A stretch of DNA of 25,431 nucleotides from JACMLD01 sp039915085 (lineage in GTDB: Bacteria > Bacteroidota > Bacteroidia > Chitinophagales > Chitinophagaceae): positions 1 through 25,431 of the forward strand of contig JBDSOC010000232.1 in NCBI GenBank assembly GCA_039915085.1, given 5' to 3'. Positions within the stretch are counted from its first letter, which is position 1. Every line of letters begins with the position of its first letter. The position numbers and the translations under genes are program-made. The notes below the pieces were generated by a model, which worked only from the letters and a program-made list of their open reading frames with translations, did not search any database and was not told where the DNA came from. Shown here in pieces: positions 1 to 7,086 of the stretch.

Positions 1-357
1 GCCTACAAATTTTATTGCCAGAAAGACCTTGAGGGCGCCCACAGTGCAGAAGCTGATGCCAGGGCTACCATGGAAATACTCGAAGCGCAGGTGATACGTT
101 ATCCGCAGATAGGAAACACAATAGACAGTATATTAAAATTTACGGGTGAAGAGATAATTGTTGACTTTGCCCGCCGGTTTATTATGGACAAAGGGGTAGA
201 AGTCTTTAACTTCGGAAAGCATAAAGGCAGGCCGGTGACTGAGGTGCTAAAAGCCGAACCGCAATATTATGACTGGATGATGAGGGGCGATTTCCCCCTG
301 CATACCAAGCAGAAACTCACAGAAATATTGAACCGGACCCTGTTAAAAAAGGGCTAA
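1..357 (+). CDS. DEDDh 3'-5' exonuclease, DnaQ/ExoX-like (C-terminal part)
   Basis: The reading frame is open from the first base, so the gene begins outside the window and the ATG at 70 is internal. The upstream codons read HSAEADA, the ExoIII motif (His-x4-Asp) of DEDDh exonucleases, with the catalytic His and Asp at window codons 14 and 19. About 50 residues later comes a short module (FNFGKHKGRPVTEV...YYDWMMRGDFP) that resembles the ExoX-like C-terminal domain found behind such nuclease domains in Bacteroidota. The family removes nucleotides from DNA 3' ends, either as a proofreading subunit or in repair. The ExoI and ExoII motifs would lie upstream and cannot be seen. Which role applies (polymerase III epsilon-like or stand-alone nuclease) cannot be decided here. 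Confidence 0.82.
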   Translation, partial: AYKFYCQKDLEGAHSAEADARATMEILEAQVIRYPQIGNTIDSILKFTGEEIIVDFARRFIMDKGVEVFNFGKHKGRPVTEVLKAEPQYYDWMMRGDFPLHTKQKLTEILNRTLLKKG

Positions 358-384
358 TTGTAAATGGTTAACTATTAGTGTACC

Positions 385-409
385 AAATACATTAATAAAA
401 AATGTATTT
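385..409. repeat. AT-rich perfect inverted repeat
   Basis: AAATACATT (385-393) and AATGTATTT (401-409) are perfect reverse complements around a 7-base A-rich loop. The structure lies between the exonuclease stop and the TTG start at 449. It could be a weak terminator for the exonuclease gene, since the second arm runs into TTTT, or an operator for the glycosyltransferase. The sequence alone does not decide. Confidence 0.45.
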
Positions 410-448
410 TCGTAGCAAACCATAAAGACTGTAACGATAAATCCCATT

Positions 449-1243
449 TTGCAAAAGATTGTCATTATACCAACCTACAACGAGAAAGAGAATATCTTCA
501 ATATAGTAGCTGCCATTTTTTCACTGGAGCAACACTTTCATGTACTTGTAATAGACGATAATTCGCCCGACGGCACTGCGGAGATTGTGCGCGACATGCA
601 GGCAGCTTATCCCAATGAGCTTTTTTTAGAAGAAAGAAAAGGTAAGCAGGGTTTGGGCACTGCTTATATCTATGGGTTCCGGTGGGCGCTTTCAAGAGGC
701 TATTCCTATATATTTGAAATGGATGCCGATTTTTCTCACAACCCCAAAGATCTGGATAATTTATACGAAGCTTGTTTACAGGGTGCCGATGTGGCCGTGG
801 GTTCAAGATACGTAAAGGGTGGGGGAAATGTAAACTGGCCCCGTAACCGTATTATTCTGTCAAAAGGTGCTTCATTTTATACACATTTTATCACCCGTTT
901 GCCGGTAAAAGATCCTACTGCTGGCTTTGTTTGTTACAAACGGGAAGTACTGGAGGCTATTAACCTTAATGAAATAAAATTTATCGGTTATGCTTTTCAG
1001 ATAGAAATGAAATTTGCTGCCTGGAAGCTTGGATTTATCATTAAAGAAGTGCCTATCATTTTCAGGGATCGTACGTATGGTACTTCTAAAATGAATAAAG
1101 GCATTGTAAAAGAAGGCATAGCCGGGGTATTGTACCTGCGCTGGCAAAGCTGGTTCAAAGATTACCGCAACCGGGTAAAAAAAACTGAATCCGCTGATTA
1201 TTCATCTGTCAGCAACGAAGTATTTGCCAAAACGAAGCAGTAA
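449..1243 (+). CDS. Polyprenol-phosphate mannosyltransferase-like GT2 glycosyltransferase
   Basis: A 264-residue GT-A glycosyltransferase of family 2, closest in pattern to dolichol/polyprenol-phosphate mannose synthases (Dpm1 type). Visible motifs are the N-terminal nucleotide-sugar strand KIVIIPTYNEKENI, IDDNSPDGTA at about 35-44, the metal-binding DAD at 92-94 within EMDADFSHNPKD, GSRYVKGG, and the C-terminal DRTYGTSKMNKGIVKEG typical of the family. No membrane segments follow the catalytic domain, so it resembles the soluble, membrane-associated class without a GtrA-like domain. It probably transfers a hexose from a nucleotide sugar to a lipid phosphate carrier for envelope glycan or protein glycosylation; the sugar is not determinable. 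The start is TTG at 449, which places the family's first strand correctly. No in-frame ATG or Shine-Dalgarno site was seen just upstream. Confidence 0.9.
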   Translation: MQKIVIIPTYNEKENIFNIVAAIFSLEQHFHVLVIDDNSPDGTAEIVRDMQAAYPNELFLEERKGKQGLGTAYIYGFRWALSRGYSYIFEMDADFSHNPKDLDNLYEACLQGADVAVGSRYVKGGGNVNWPRNRIILSKGASFYTHFITRLPVKDPTAGFVCYKREVLEAINLNEIKFIGYAFQIEMKFAAWKLGFIIKEVPIIFRDRTYGTSKMNKGIVKEGIAGVLYLRWQSWFKDYRNRVKKTESADYSSVSNEVFAKTKQ

Positions 1244-1344
1244 CAAGTTGTAAATAATATGTTTTTAGACCCGGAAAATCAATTGTGTGGTACCGGGTTC
1301 TGTTAACAATATTTATTGTAAGTATTTATAATCTTCGGCGCGAA

Positions 1345-1386
1345 CACTTACCACTTACAACATATCACTTACGATTCACCTCTTAC
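1345..1386. repeat. Degenerate heptamer repeat tract (CACTTAC family)
   Basis: CACTTAC occurs at 1345, 1352 and 1366, all in the same 7-base phase. GATTCAC (1373) and CTCTTAC (1380) fill further phases as degenerate copies. The tract ends directly before the TTG chosen as the start of the EamA gene. Related tracts occur at 2261-2309 and 2397-2417. Confidence 0.6.
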
Positions 1387-1389
1387 TAC

Positions 1390-2271
1390 TTGAAAAAAGC
1401 GTTTATTCAACTGCACATAGCTGTTTTCCTGGCCGGTTTTACTGGTATACTTGGCCGGCTAATTACGCTTAACGAAGGTTTGATTGTATGGTGGCGTTTG
1501 CTCATTAGTTCGGTTTCTATGTGGATATTGTTTTTAGCCCGTAAACGCATTCAGAAAATCTCATTACGTGATATAGTGAAAATTGCAGCTATCGGTTTTG
1601 TGGCTGCTTTGCATTGGGTGAGTTTTTACGGGGCCATCAAATATGCCAACGTATCCGTAGCCCTGGTATGTTTTTCTTCGGTTGGTTTTTTTACCGCAAT
1701 ACTAGAGCCCCTGATGCTTAAAACCGCCTTTAAACCAGTTGAAATATTACTGGGCTTTTTTGTTATAGCCGGCATATACATTATTTTTCATTTTGACAGC
1801 AGGTATAAAACAGGTATCATCACCGGTGTTATATCCGCCGTGCTGGGCGCCATCTTTCCTATATGCAACCGGCAACTGATGCAGCGTATGAATGCAGAAA
1901 CACTCATGACTTTTGAATTAACGGGCGGGTTTCTCGTTTTGTCAATATTGATGCCGTTTTACCTGAAAAATTTCCCTGCTGATCATATAGTACCCGGATC
2001 TTCAGATTTGTTATGGTTATTATTTTTATCGTGGATATGCTCTGTATGGGCATTCCAGCTTTCTGCCAATGCGCTTAAAAAAATATCTGCATTCACTGTA
2101 AATCTTACTTATAACCTGGAGCCGGTGTATGGAATCATTCTTGCATTTATGGTGTACCATGAAAATGAAAAACTGGGGAACTCGTTTTATATTGGCCTGC
2201 TGTTTATTATTACCGCTGTAGCATTTCAAACGATAAGCGTGTGGAGGGGGAGAATTAATAGTAAGTTATAA
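1390..2271 (+). CDS. EamA/DMT-superfamily transporter
   Basis: A polytopic inner-membrane protein with about ten hydrophobic helices in two EamA halves, the drug/metabolite transporter architecture. The N-terminus KKAFIQLHIAVFLAGFTGILGRLITLNEGLIVWWR is typical of Bacteroidota EamA proteins, with helix 1 followed by the conserved W-R segment before helix 2. The second half ends with the usual NLEPVYGIILAFMVYHE...G. The frame stays open back to a GTG at 1285, but the extra 35 residues are encoded by a heptamer repeat tract and match no family feature, so TTG at 1390 (protein start KKAFIQ, 293 residues) is preferred. The family exports small metabolites or amino acids; the substrate is not predictable. 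The stop codon lies inside another heptamer tract. Confidence 0.87.
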   Translation: MKKAFIQLHIAVFLAGFTGILGRLITLNEGLIVWWRLLISSVSMWILFLARKRIQKISLRDIVKIAAIGFVAALHWVSFYGAIKYANVSVALVCFSSVGFFTAILEPLMLKTAFKPVEILLGFFVIAGIYIIFHFDSRYKTGIITGVISAVLGAIFPICNRQLMQRMNAETLMTFELTGGFLVLSILMPFYLKNFPADHIVPGSSDLLWLLFLSWICSVWAFQLSANALKKISAFTVNLTYNLEPVYGIILAFMVYHENEKLGNSFYIGLLFIITAVAFQTISVWRGRINSKL

Positions 2272-2309
2272 TTGGCAAGTTGTAAGCAACAAATAATAAG
2301 TTGAAAGTA
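2261..2309. repeat. Degenerate heptamer repeat tract (GTAAGTT orientation)
   Basis: AAGTT recurs at 2263, 2277 and 2298, offsets of 14 and 21, so all copies sit in one 7-base register. The unit is GTAAGTT, the reverse complement of the CACTTAC-type unit seen before the EamA gene. The tract begins within the last codons of EamA and continues past its stop. Confidence 0.5.
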
Positions 2310-2396
2310 TGATATAAAAGAAGTGAATAAAAGAGATTAATAAACTTCCATTATAAATGATGTAATAAATTACGCATTTAAAGTGTCCGCGGCAAT

Positions 2397-2417
2397 CACT
2401 TACAACTTAGCACGTAC
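2397..2417. repeat. Degenerate heptamer repeat tract (CACTTAC orientation)
   Basis: Three consecutive 7-mers CACTTAC, AACTTAG and CACGTAC lie just beyond the stop of the minus-strand gene. CTTACAACTT (2399-2408) is a perfect 10-base inverted match to AAGTTGTAAG (2277-2286), so the tracts could pair across the convergent intergenic region. Confidence 0.5.
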
Positions 2418-2424
2418 CATTGCC

Positions 2425-3144
2425 TTACGCTGCGTTACCTGAAATATATCTTACCAAACTTCTTTTGGCAATGGGTAAAAGGGTTTCTTCTACCGGGCAG
2501 GTAAGCGGTGTTTCTATTGAATACACTGCAGGATTGGGCAAATCTTTTTTGCCGCGTATTAATTCCGACTTAATATTTTCGTAGGTATTTACCATATTAC
2601 GCTCCCAATCTGATATAAATTCAGTACGTATAGAACGATATTTTTCATCGTGTTTTTCAAAAATACTTAGCCGGTACTGGTATACTTTTGTATGGCGACC
2701 GCTTCCTTCATTTAAAAAGAAATAGCCCTCATTAATTTCAAGCGGTATAATACCGATAGGAAAAATAGTAAGCTTATCCTCAATAAACTCATATAGTTCT
2801 GCACCATTTGAAATAGCGGCTTTCATCTTTGATGCTGAATAATTTATAATTGTTTCCAGCTCCTTCATCATATCATCATCTTCTACGATCTGCTGGTATA
2901 ACAACTGTAATTTCTCTAGTTGTATTCCATTGAGACGCTTTGGAAAATGCTCCTGTAAGAATTTTTTATTTTCGCGAAATGCTACCAGGTTGTTGTAGTG
3001 AAAGATTAGATCAGATAACTGCGGGTATAATTTATTTTCATTGAAGTACTTGTTTACTTCCTGCAGGTACGCAAGCAGCGTGTATTTTTTAAGTTCAAAA
3101 TCAATATATCCGTCTGCAAACCATGTTTCCGATAATGCTTTCAT
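2425..3144 (-). CDS. Conserved hypothetical protein, 239 aa
   Basis: I do not recognise this as a characterised family. The protein has no signal peptide and no membrane segment, so it is predicted to be cytoplasmic. It is mainly charged helices up to about residue 110 (for example QLEKLQLLYQQIVEDDDMMKELETIINYSASKMKAAI). A mixed part with strand-like stretches follows (LTIFPIGIIPLEINEGYFFL, VYQYRLSIFE) and ends with a further helix (SDWERNMVNTYENIKSELI). The start is the ATG at 3142-3144. It is convergent with the EamA gene and divergent from the exported protein at 3429. Composition and codon use look like its neighbours. No function is proposed. Confidence 0.75.
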   Translation of the reverse strand: MKALSETWFADGYIDFELKKYTLLAYLQEVNKYFNENKLYPQLSDLIFHYNNLVAFRENKKFLQEHFPKRLNGIQLEKLQLLYQQIVEDDDMMKELETIINYSASKMKAAISNGAELYEFIEDKLTIFPIGIIPLEINEGYFFLNEGSGRHTKVYQYRLSIFEKHDEKYRSIRTEFISDWERNMVNTYENIKSELIRGKKDLPNPAVYSIETPLTCPVEETLLPIAKRSLVRYISGNAA

Positions 3145-3428
3145 GCGGTATAGTTTTAATCAGCGTTATATGAATTTACAAAAACCAGTTCAGATTATAA
3201 TCAGGCATTTTAATTTAGTCAGTAAAAACCGGCTATTGGTTATGGTGATTTTGCTGTTATATTAACGGCCCCGTGCGTGCGTTATTATACGGCGGGTATT
3301 CTAAAAATTGTTGCTGGCAGTGAGTTTTAGCAAAAATCATTGTCCCAAAATGGATAAAAAGTCCTTTCAAAGTTTTTTAGCAGGAATTTTGCTTATATAA
3401 CCGCGACTCAAACCCAATTTTAACCAAA

Positions 3429-3929
3429 ATGAAATCTATGAAACGGCTAATTACACTTCTTTTTTTGACAACTCTTGTATTTGCTACTAAGGCTCAGTTA
3501 GTTGCTAAATCCAGGTGTGATGTTTTTACGGTAGATATTATTGATGGTAAGGTAAACGGGCTCAAAGCCAATGCACGTTTCAACGAAATAAAGGACAAGT
3601 TCCCTTGTTTTACGGCTTCAGAACCTGAGGGAGGTACGGCAAAATGCGGTGCCAGTATTTTTTATAAAGACAAAGATGTTTATTTTTATACTGACAGAGA
3701 TTATATAGAAATTAAAGAGAAATTTCAGGGTAAATTTACTACTCCTATAATGGGGCTGGCACGAAACAGCTTATTTAAGACACTGGGTAATCCAAAAATA
3801 AAAGATGATACCTGGGATGCTTTTGAAATGTCTTACGGTACGCTGGTGCTTCACTATAATAAAGCTGGTAAGGTAAATCTTATTCAATTTGCTACAAGAG
3901 GTCCTGAGCAGTTAACCTTATGTGAGTAA
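3429..3929 (+). CDS. Small exported protein of unknown function, 166 aa
   Basis: The N-terminus is a clear signal peptide: basic residues (MKSMKR), a hydrophobic core (LITLLFLTTLVFA) and a probable cleavage at ATKA-Q near residue 22. The mature part is about 144 residues with three cysteines at roughly 30, 60 and 68 in the precursor, plus one just before the end (TLCE). The middle reads NARFNEIKDKFPCFTASEPEGGTAKCGASIFYKDKDVYFY in segments. It is predicted to be periplasmic or outer-surface. I recognise no enzymatic motif. A second in-frame ATG at codon 4 (MKRLIT) is an equally good start. It precedes the T9SS protein in the same direction by 91 bases but probably has its own promoter. Confidence 0.72.
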   Translation: MKSMKRLITLLFLTTLVFATKAQLVAKSRCDVFTVDIIDGKVNGLKANARFNEIKDKFPCFTASEPEGGTAKCGASIFYKDKDVYFYTDRDYIEIKEKFQGKFTTPIMGLARNSLFKTLGNPKIKDDTWDAFEMSYGTLVLHYNKAGKVNLIQFATRGPEQLTLCE

Positions 3930-3998
3930 GACATCTTTCAATTTGTTAATTCTTTTTCGATTGCATTAATATTCATCAGGCTGCTTGCAGCGATGCGA

Positions 3999-4006
3999 TA
4001 TTTTTG
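3999..4006 (+). promoter_or_regulatory. Bacteroidota -7 box (TATTTTTG)
   Basis: TATTTTTG fits the Bacteroidota primary-sigma -7 consensus TAnnTTTG and lies 14 bases before the ATG at 4021. No good TTG -33 element is evident at the usual distance. Confidence 0.4.
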
Positions 4007-4020
4007 AAGGTCAATAGTAT

Positions 4021-6054
4021 ATGCTTGTGAAGATTATCACTGCTTTTTTCCTTTTTTTATCAGTAGCCGCTAAATTGGATGCGCAGGTACAGGGAGCGTG
4101 CAGCACACTGGGGCAAACACCTGCTACTGCTTTTCCTCTTTGCACCAAAGATATTTTCACGCAGTCTACGGTCCCCATTTGTACAAACCGGCCGGTAACA
4201 GTACCAGGTTGCAGCGCCAGTAATGCCAGTTATGCCGATAAAAATCCTTTCTGGTACCGGTTCACCTGCTACCAGACAGGTACGCTTGGGTTTTTAATAA
4301 CACCCAATGATCTAAACGATGATTATGACTGGCAATTATATGATATCACCGGCATCACTGATCTTAATTCGGTATATACCAATACCTCGTTGTTTGTGGT
4401 GGCTAACTGGTCAGGGAGTTATGGCCTTACCGGTGCTACACCATCCGGTGTTAATAAAGTAGAGTGTGGTTCAGATCCCAATGACAACATTAGCAAGTTT
4501 AGTGCGATGCCGGTATTGCAAAAAGAGCATACCTACCTGTTGATGGTAAGTCATTTCAGCGATAGTCAAAGCGGTTATAAGCTGTCTTTTAGCGGGGGCA
4601 ATGCAGTTATCAATGATCCCAAATTACCCGATTTGCAAAAATTACAGCCTTCCTGCGATGCAACCGTCATCACATTGAAACTTGATACTAAAATGAAATG
4701 CAATTCACTTGCTGCTGATGGCAGTGATTTTGTTATAACGCCTGCTATGGCAACGGTCATTGCTGCAACCGCCAGTGGTTGTAACAGTAGTTTTGACATG
4801 GACTCTATTACACTTGTTTTAAGTAACCCTTTGCCAGCCGGTAATTATAATCTTTCTATTAAAAAGGGAACGGATGTGAATACATTGCTGGATGATTGCG
4901 ACAGGGATATACCGGTCGGGCACAAACTTCCTTTTACCATCACCCCGCTTCAACCTACTCCACTGGATAGCATTAACCCGGTAAAATGTGCCCCTTCGCA
5001 GTTAGAGCTGGTCTTCAAAAAAAATATACGCTGCAGTTCGATTGCCGGTGACGGCAGTGATTTTATAATAACAGGGCCTTCGCCTGTTACTGTCAGCAGT
5101 GCTGCCGGTACTTGTAACAGTAACCTAACCAGTACCATTGTACTTAAACTGGCATATCCTGTAGTAGTTGGCGGAACCTACCAGGTAAAACTGAAACAGG
5201 GGTCAGATCTTAATAATATCATTGATGAATGCGGACAGGAAACACCCGCTGGCGGAACGGTTAACTTTACCCTAAAAGATACCGTATCTGCAGATTTTGA
5301 TTACAACTTGCTTTTAGGTTGTAAAGCCGATACAGTTGCTTTTTCTCATAATGGAGATCATGGTGTGAACCAGTGGCGCTGGATTTTTGACGCAGTTGGT
5401 GTCAGTAATTTACAAAGCAAACAGGTAATTTTTAAAAGCTACGGTAAAAAACAGATAACACTGCAGGTTTCCAATGGCTTTTGCAGCGACAGTATTGTAA
5501 AGACCATTTCTTTAGACAATGAATTAAAAGCAGTTTTTGAAACCAACGATTTGTTGTGCCCCGAGGATGCCGCTGTTTTTAAAAATGAAAGTATAGGGGA
5601 TATTGTTGCTTATAACTGGAGCTTCGGCAACAGTAATACCAGCGTGGATGAAAAACCCGGGCCGCAGAAATATCCTTTGACCGGGGTAGAAAAAATTTAC
5701 CAGGTGCAACTGGTTGTGAAAAATAAAGATCAGTGCCTTGATACTACTGTCCGCAAAATAAAAATTTTAAAAACATGTTATATAGCTGTCCCCAATGCAT
5801 TTACACCAAATGGCGATGGGTTTAATGATTACCTGTATCCTTTAAATGCTTATAAGGCTGATGACCTTGAATTTAATGTATATAACAGGCTTGGGCAATT
5901 GATATTTCATACAACGGACTGGACGAAAAAATGGGATGGTACTGTAAGCGGGCATGTGCAGAGTTCCGGAAATTATGTGTGGACGCTGCGTTATACCAAT
6001 CGCGATACCAGTCAGAAAGTATTTCTTAAAGGTACTTCTGTGCTGATTAGGTAA
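4021..6054 (+). CDS. Large surface protein with Ig-like and PKD modules and T9SS type B (CHU_C) sorting domain
   Basis: A 677-residue exported protein. Order of parts: signal peptide (about 1-21, cleavage near KLDA-Q); an N-terminal beta-rich domain to about 195 with WYRFTCYQTGTLGF and a HTYLLMVSHFSDSQSGYKLSFSG segment; two homologous ~100-residue Ig-like modules at about 200-305 and 310-415, both with a GSDF(V/I)IT core and a KxGSD/TD(V/L)N segment followed by an Asp-(D/E)-Cys; two PKD-like modules at about 420-500 and 505-585 (QWRWIFDA, YNWSFGNSN). The last part, from residue about 591, is the CHU_C domain: PNAFTPNGDGFNDYLYP, FNVYNRLGQLIF, W-DGT, G-YVW. This domain directs cargo through the type IX secretion system to the cell surface, where such proteins act in adhesion or gliding-related functions. 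No catalytic domain is visible. Confidence 0.9.
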   Translation: MLVKIITAFFLFLSVAAKLDAQVQGACSTLGQTPATAFPLCTKDIFTQSTVPICTNRPVTVPGCSASNASYADKNPFWYRFTCYQTGTLGFLITPNDLNDDYDWQLYDITGITDLNSVYTNTSLFVVANWSGSYGLTGATPSGVNKVECGSDPNDNISKFSAMPVLQKEHTYLLMVSHFSDSQSGYKLSFSGGNAVINDPKLPDLQKLQPSCDATVITLKLDTKMKCNSLAADGSDFVITPAMATVIAATASGCNSSFDMDSITLVLSNPLPAGNYNLSIKKGTDVNTLLDDCDRDIPVGHKLPFTITPLQPTPLDSINPVKCAPSQLELVFKKNIRCSSIAGDGSDFIITGPSPVTVSSAAGTCNSNLTSTIVLKLAYPVVVGGTYQVKLKQGSDLNNIIDECGQETPAGGTVNFTLKDTVSADFDYNLLLGCKADTVAFSHNGDHGVNQWRWIFDAVGVSNLQSKQVIFKSYGKKQITLQVSNGFCSDSIVKTISLDNELKAVFETNDLLCPEDAAVFKNESIGDIVAYNWSFGNSNTSVDEKPGPQKYPLTGVEKIYQVQLVVKNKDQCLDTTVRKIKILKTCYIAVPNAFTPNGDGFNDYLYPLNAYKADDLEFNVYNRLGQLIFHTTDWTKKWDGTVSGHVQSSGNYVWTLRYTNRDTSQKVFLKGTSVLIR

Positions 6055-6083
6055 TTATTCAATCCCGGGCAATTATAAATATT

Positions 6084-6497
6084 ATGGAAACGCCGTATTT
6101 ACGAACTTTTGAGCACCGTGTTACCGCAGCGGTTAATGATATTGATGAACTGGGTCATGTAAATAATATTGTTTACCTGCGCTGGGTACAGGAAGTTGCC
6201 AGTGCACACTGGGCGTCGTTAAGCAATGATAATATCAATAAAAAATATGTATGGGTTGTTTTACGCCACGAAATTGATTACCTGTTTCCTGCCTTGCTGC
6301 ACAATGAAATTATAGTGCGAACCTGGGTAGGAAAAAATGCGGGCGCAAAATCTGAAAGGCATACGCAACTATACAATGCCGTTACTTTAAAAAAACTGGC
6401 GGAGGCAATCACCACGTGGTGCCTGCTGGATGCTGCCAGCATGCGGCCAAAGCGTATTGAGCAGGATATTTTGGCGCTTTTTGAACAGTCTGCATAA
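6084..6497 (+). CDS. Hotdog-fold acyl-CoA thioesterase (4HBT family)
   Basis: A 137-residue single hotdog domain. The signature VNDIDELGHVNNIVYLRWVQ near the N-terminus is the classic 4HBT pattern (Asp, then G-H-V-N-N, then Y), with the Asp/Asn region expected to form the active site. HEIDYLFPALLHNEIIVRTWVG and the later A-TTWCLLDA strand fit the rest of the fold. Such proteins hydrolyse acyl-CoA or acyl-ACP thioesters in the cytoplasm and usually work as dimers or tetramers. The acyl specificity cannot be told. The start ATG at 6084 lies 29 bases after the T9SS protein gene, so the two could be cotranscribed. A terminator-like hairpin follows. Confidence 0.88.
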   Translation: METPYLRTFEHRVTAAVNDIDELGHVNNIVYLRWVQEVASAHWASLSNDNINKKYVWVVLRHEIDYLFPALLHNEIIVRTWVGKNAGAKSERHTQLYNAVTLKKLAEAITTWCLLDAASMRPKRIEQDILALFEQSA

Positions 6498-6506
6498 AAA
6501 AACAGG

Positions 6507-6535
6507 TTGTACCCGGTGACAGGGGCTACAATTTT
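6507..6535 (+). terminator. Rho-independent terminator after thioesterase gene
   Basis: TTGTA plus CCC (6507-6514) can pair with GGG and TACAA (6523-6531) with a single bulged C, followed by TTTT. It sits 9 bases after the thioesterase stop and before the separate promoter of the next gene. Confidence 0.5.
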
Positions 6536-6594
6536 ATTTACCTGTAGTTACATCCCATACTGCACACCTTATTTTCTCTTTTTTTCTCTTAGCT

Positions 6595-6602
6595 TATCTT
6601 TG
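6595..6602 (+). promoter_or_regulatory. Bacteroidota -7 box (TATCTTTG), nearly leaderless
   Basis: TATCTTTG is an exact TAnnTTTG match ending only 4 bases before the ATG at 6607, so the transcript should start at or within a few bases of the start codon. The same box with the same spacing precedes kdsA. Confidence 0.6.
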
Positions 6603-6606
6603 CTGT

Positions 6607-7080
6607 ATGGCAGAAGACTTACAAATAATACAAGGCACAAAAGCAGAACAATACAAAGCATTGATGCCACAGGTTAAAGCATTGATAGAAAGCGAGCCCG
6701 ACCTGGTAGCCAACCTGGCCAATATGGTTGCAGCGCTGAAGGAGCAGTTTAACTGGTTGTGGACAGGGTTCTACCTGGTTAAAAAGGATGAGCTGGTACT
6801 GGGCCCTTTCCAGGGGCCGGTGGCATGTACCCGTATAAGTATGGGCCGTGGTGTTTGTGGCAGCAGCTGGCAACAGAAAAAAACGCTGATAGTACCCGAT
6901 GTAGAAAAATTTCCGGGACATATTGCCTGCAGCAGTTTATCCAAATCGGAAATTGTAGTGCCGGTTATACGTAATGGTGAAGTAGTGGCTGTTCTGGATG
7001 TGGACAGTTCCGGCTATGATCAATTCGATGAAACCGATCAGCAGGGGCTGGAAGAAATGTTGTTGCTGATAAAGTTCTGA
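6607..7080 (+). CDS. Free methionine-(R)-sulfoxide reductase (GAF domain)
   Basis: A 157-residue GAF-domain protein of the fRMsr family, which reduces free L-methionine-(R)-sulfoxide to methionine with electrons from thioredoxin. The conserved cysteines are at 74 (ACTRI), 84 (GVCGSSW) and 108 (IACSS); the spacings of 10 and 24 equal those of the catalytic and resolving cysteines described for the E. coli enzyme (84, 94, 118). WLWTGFYLV at about 50 and GEVVAVLDVDSS near the end are also family hallmarks. The length is typical and it is a complete cytoplasmic enzyme. The start ATG is fixed by the promoter box 4 bases upstream. It is convergent with the thioredoxin-fold gene on the other strand; both concern thiol redox, but nothing indicates joint regulation. 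Confidence 0.93.
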   Translation: MAEDLQIIQGTKAEQYKALMPQVKALIESEPDLVANLANMVAALKEQFNWLWTGFYLVKKDELVLGPFQGPVACTRISMGRGVCGSSWQQKKTLIVPDVEKFPGHIACSSLSKSEIVVPVIRNGEVVAVLDVDSSGYDQFDETDQQGLEEMLLLIKF

Positions 7081-7086
7081 TGTAAA

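Noticed and set aside
70..357. Independent 95-residue gene starting at ATG 70
   Set aside because: The same frame is open to base 1 and encodes the ExoIII motif of a DEDDh exonuclease, so it is the tail of a longer gene.
1285..1389. GTG-initiated N-terminal extension of the EamA protein
   Set aside because: The extra 35 residues are encoded largely by a heptamer repeat tract, and the family's conserved start fits TTG at 1390.
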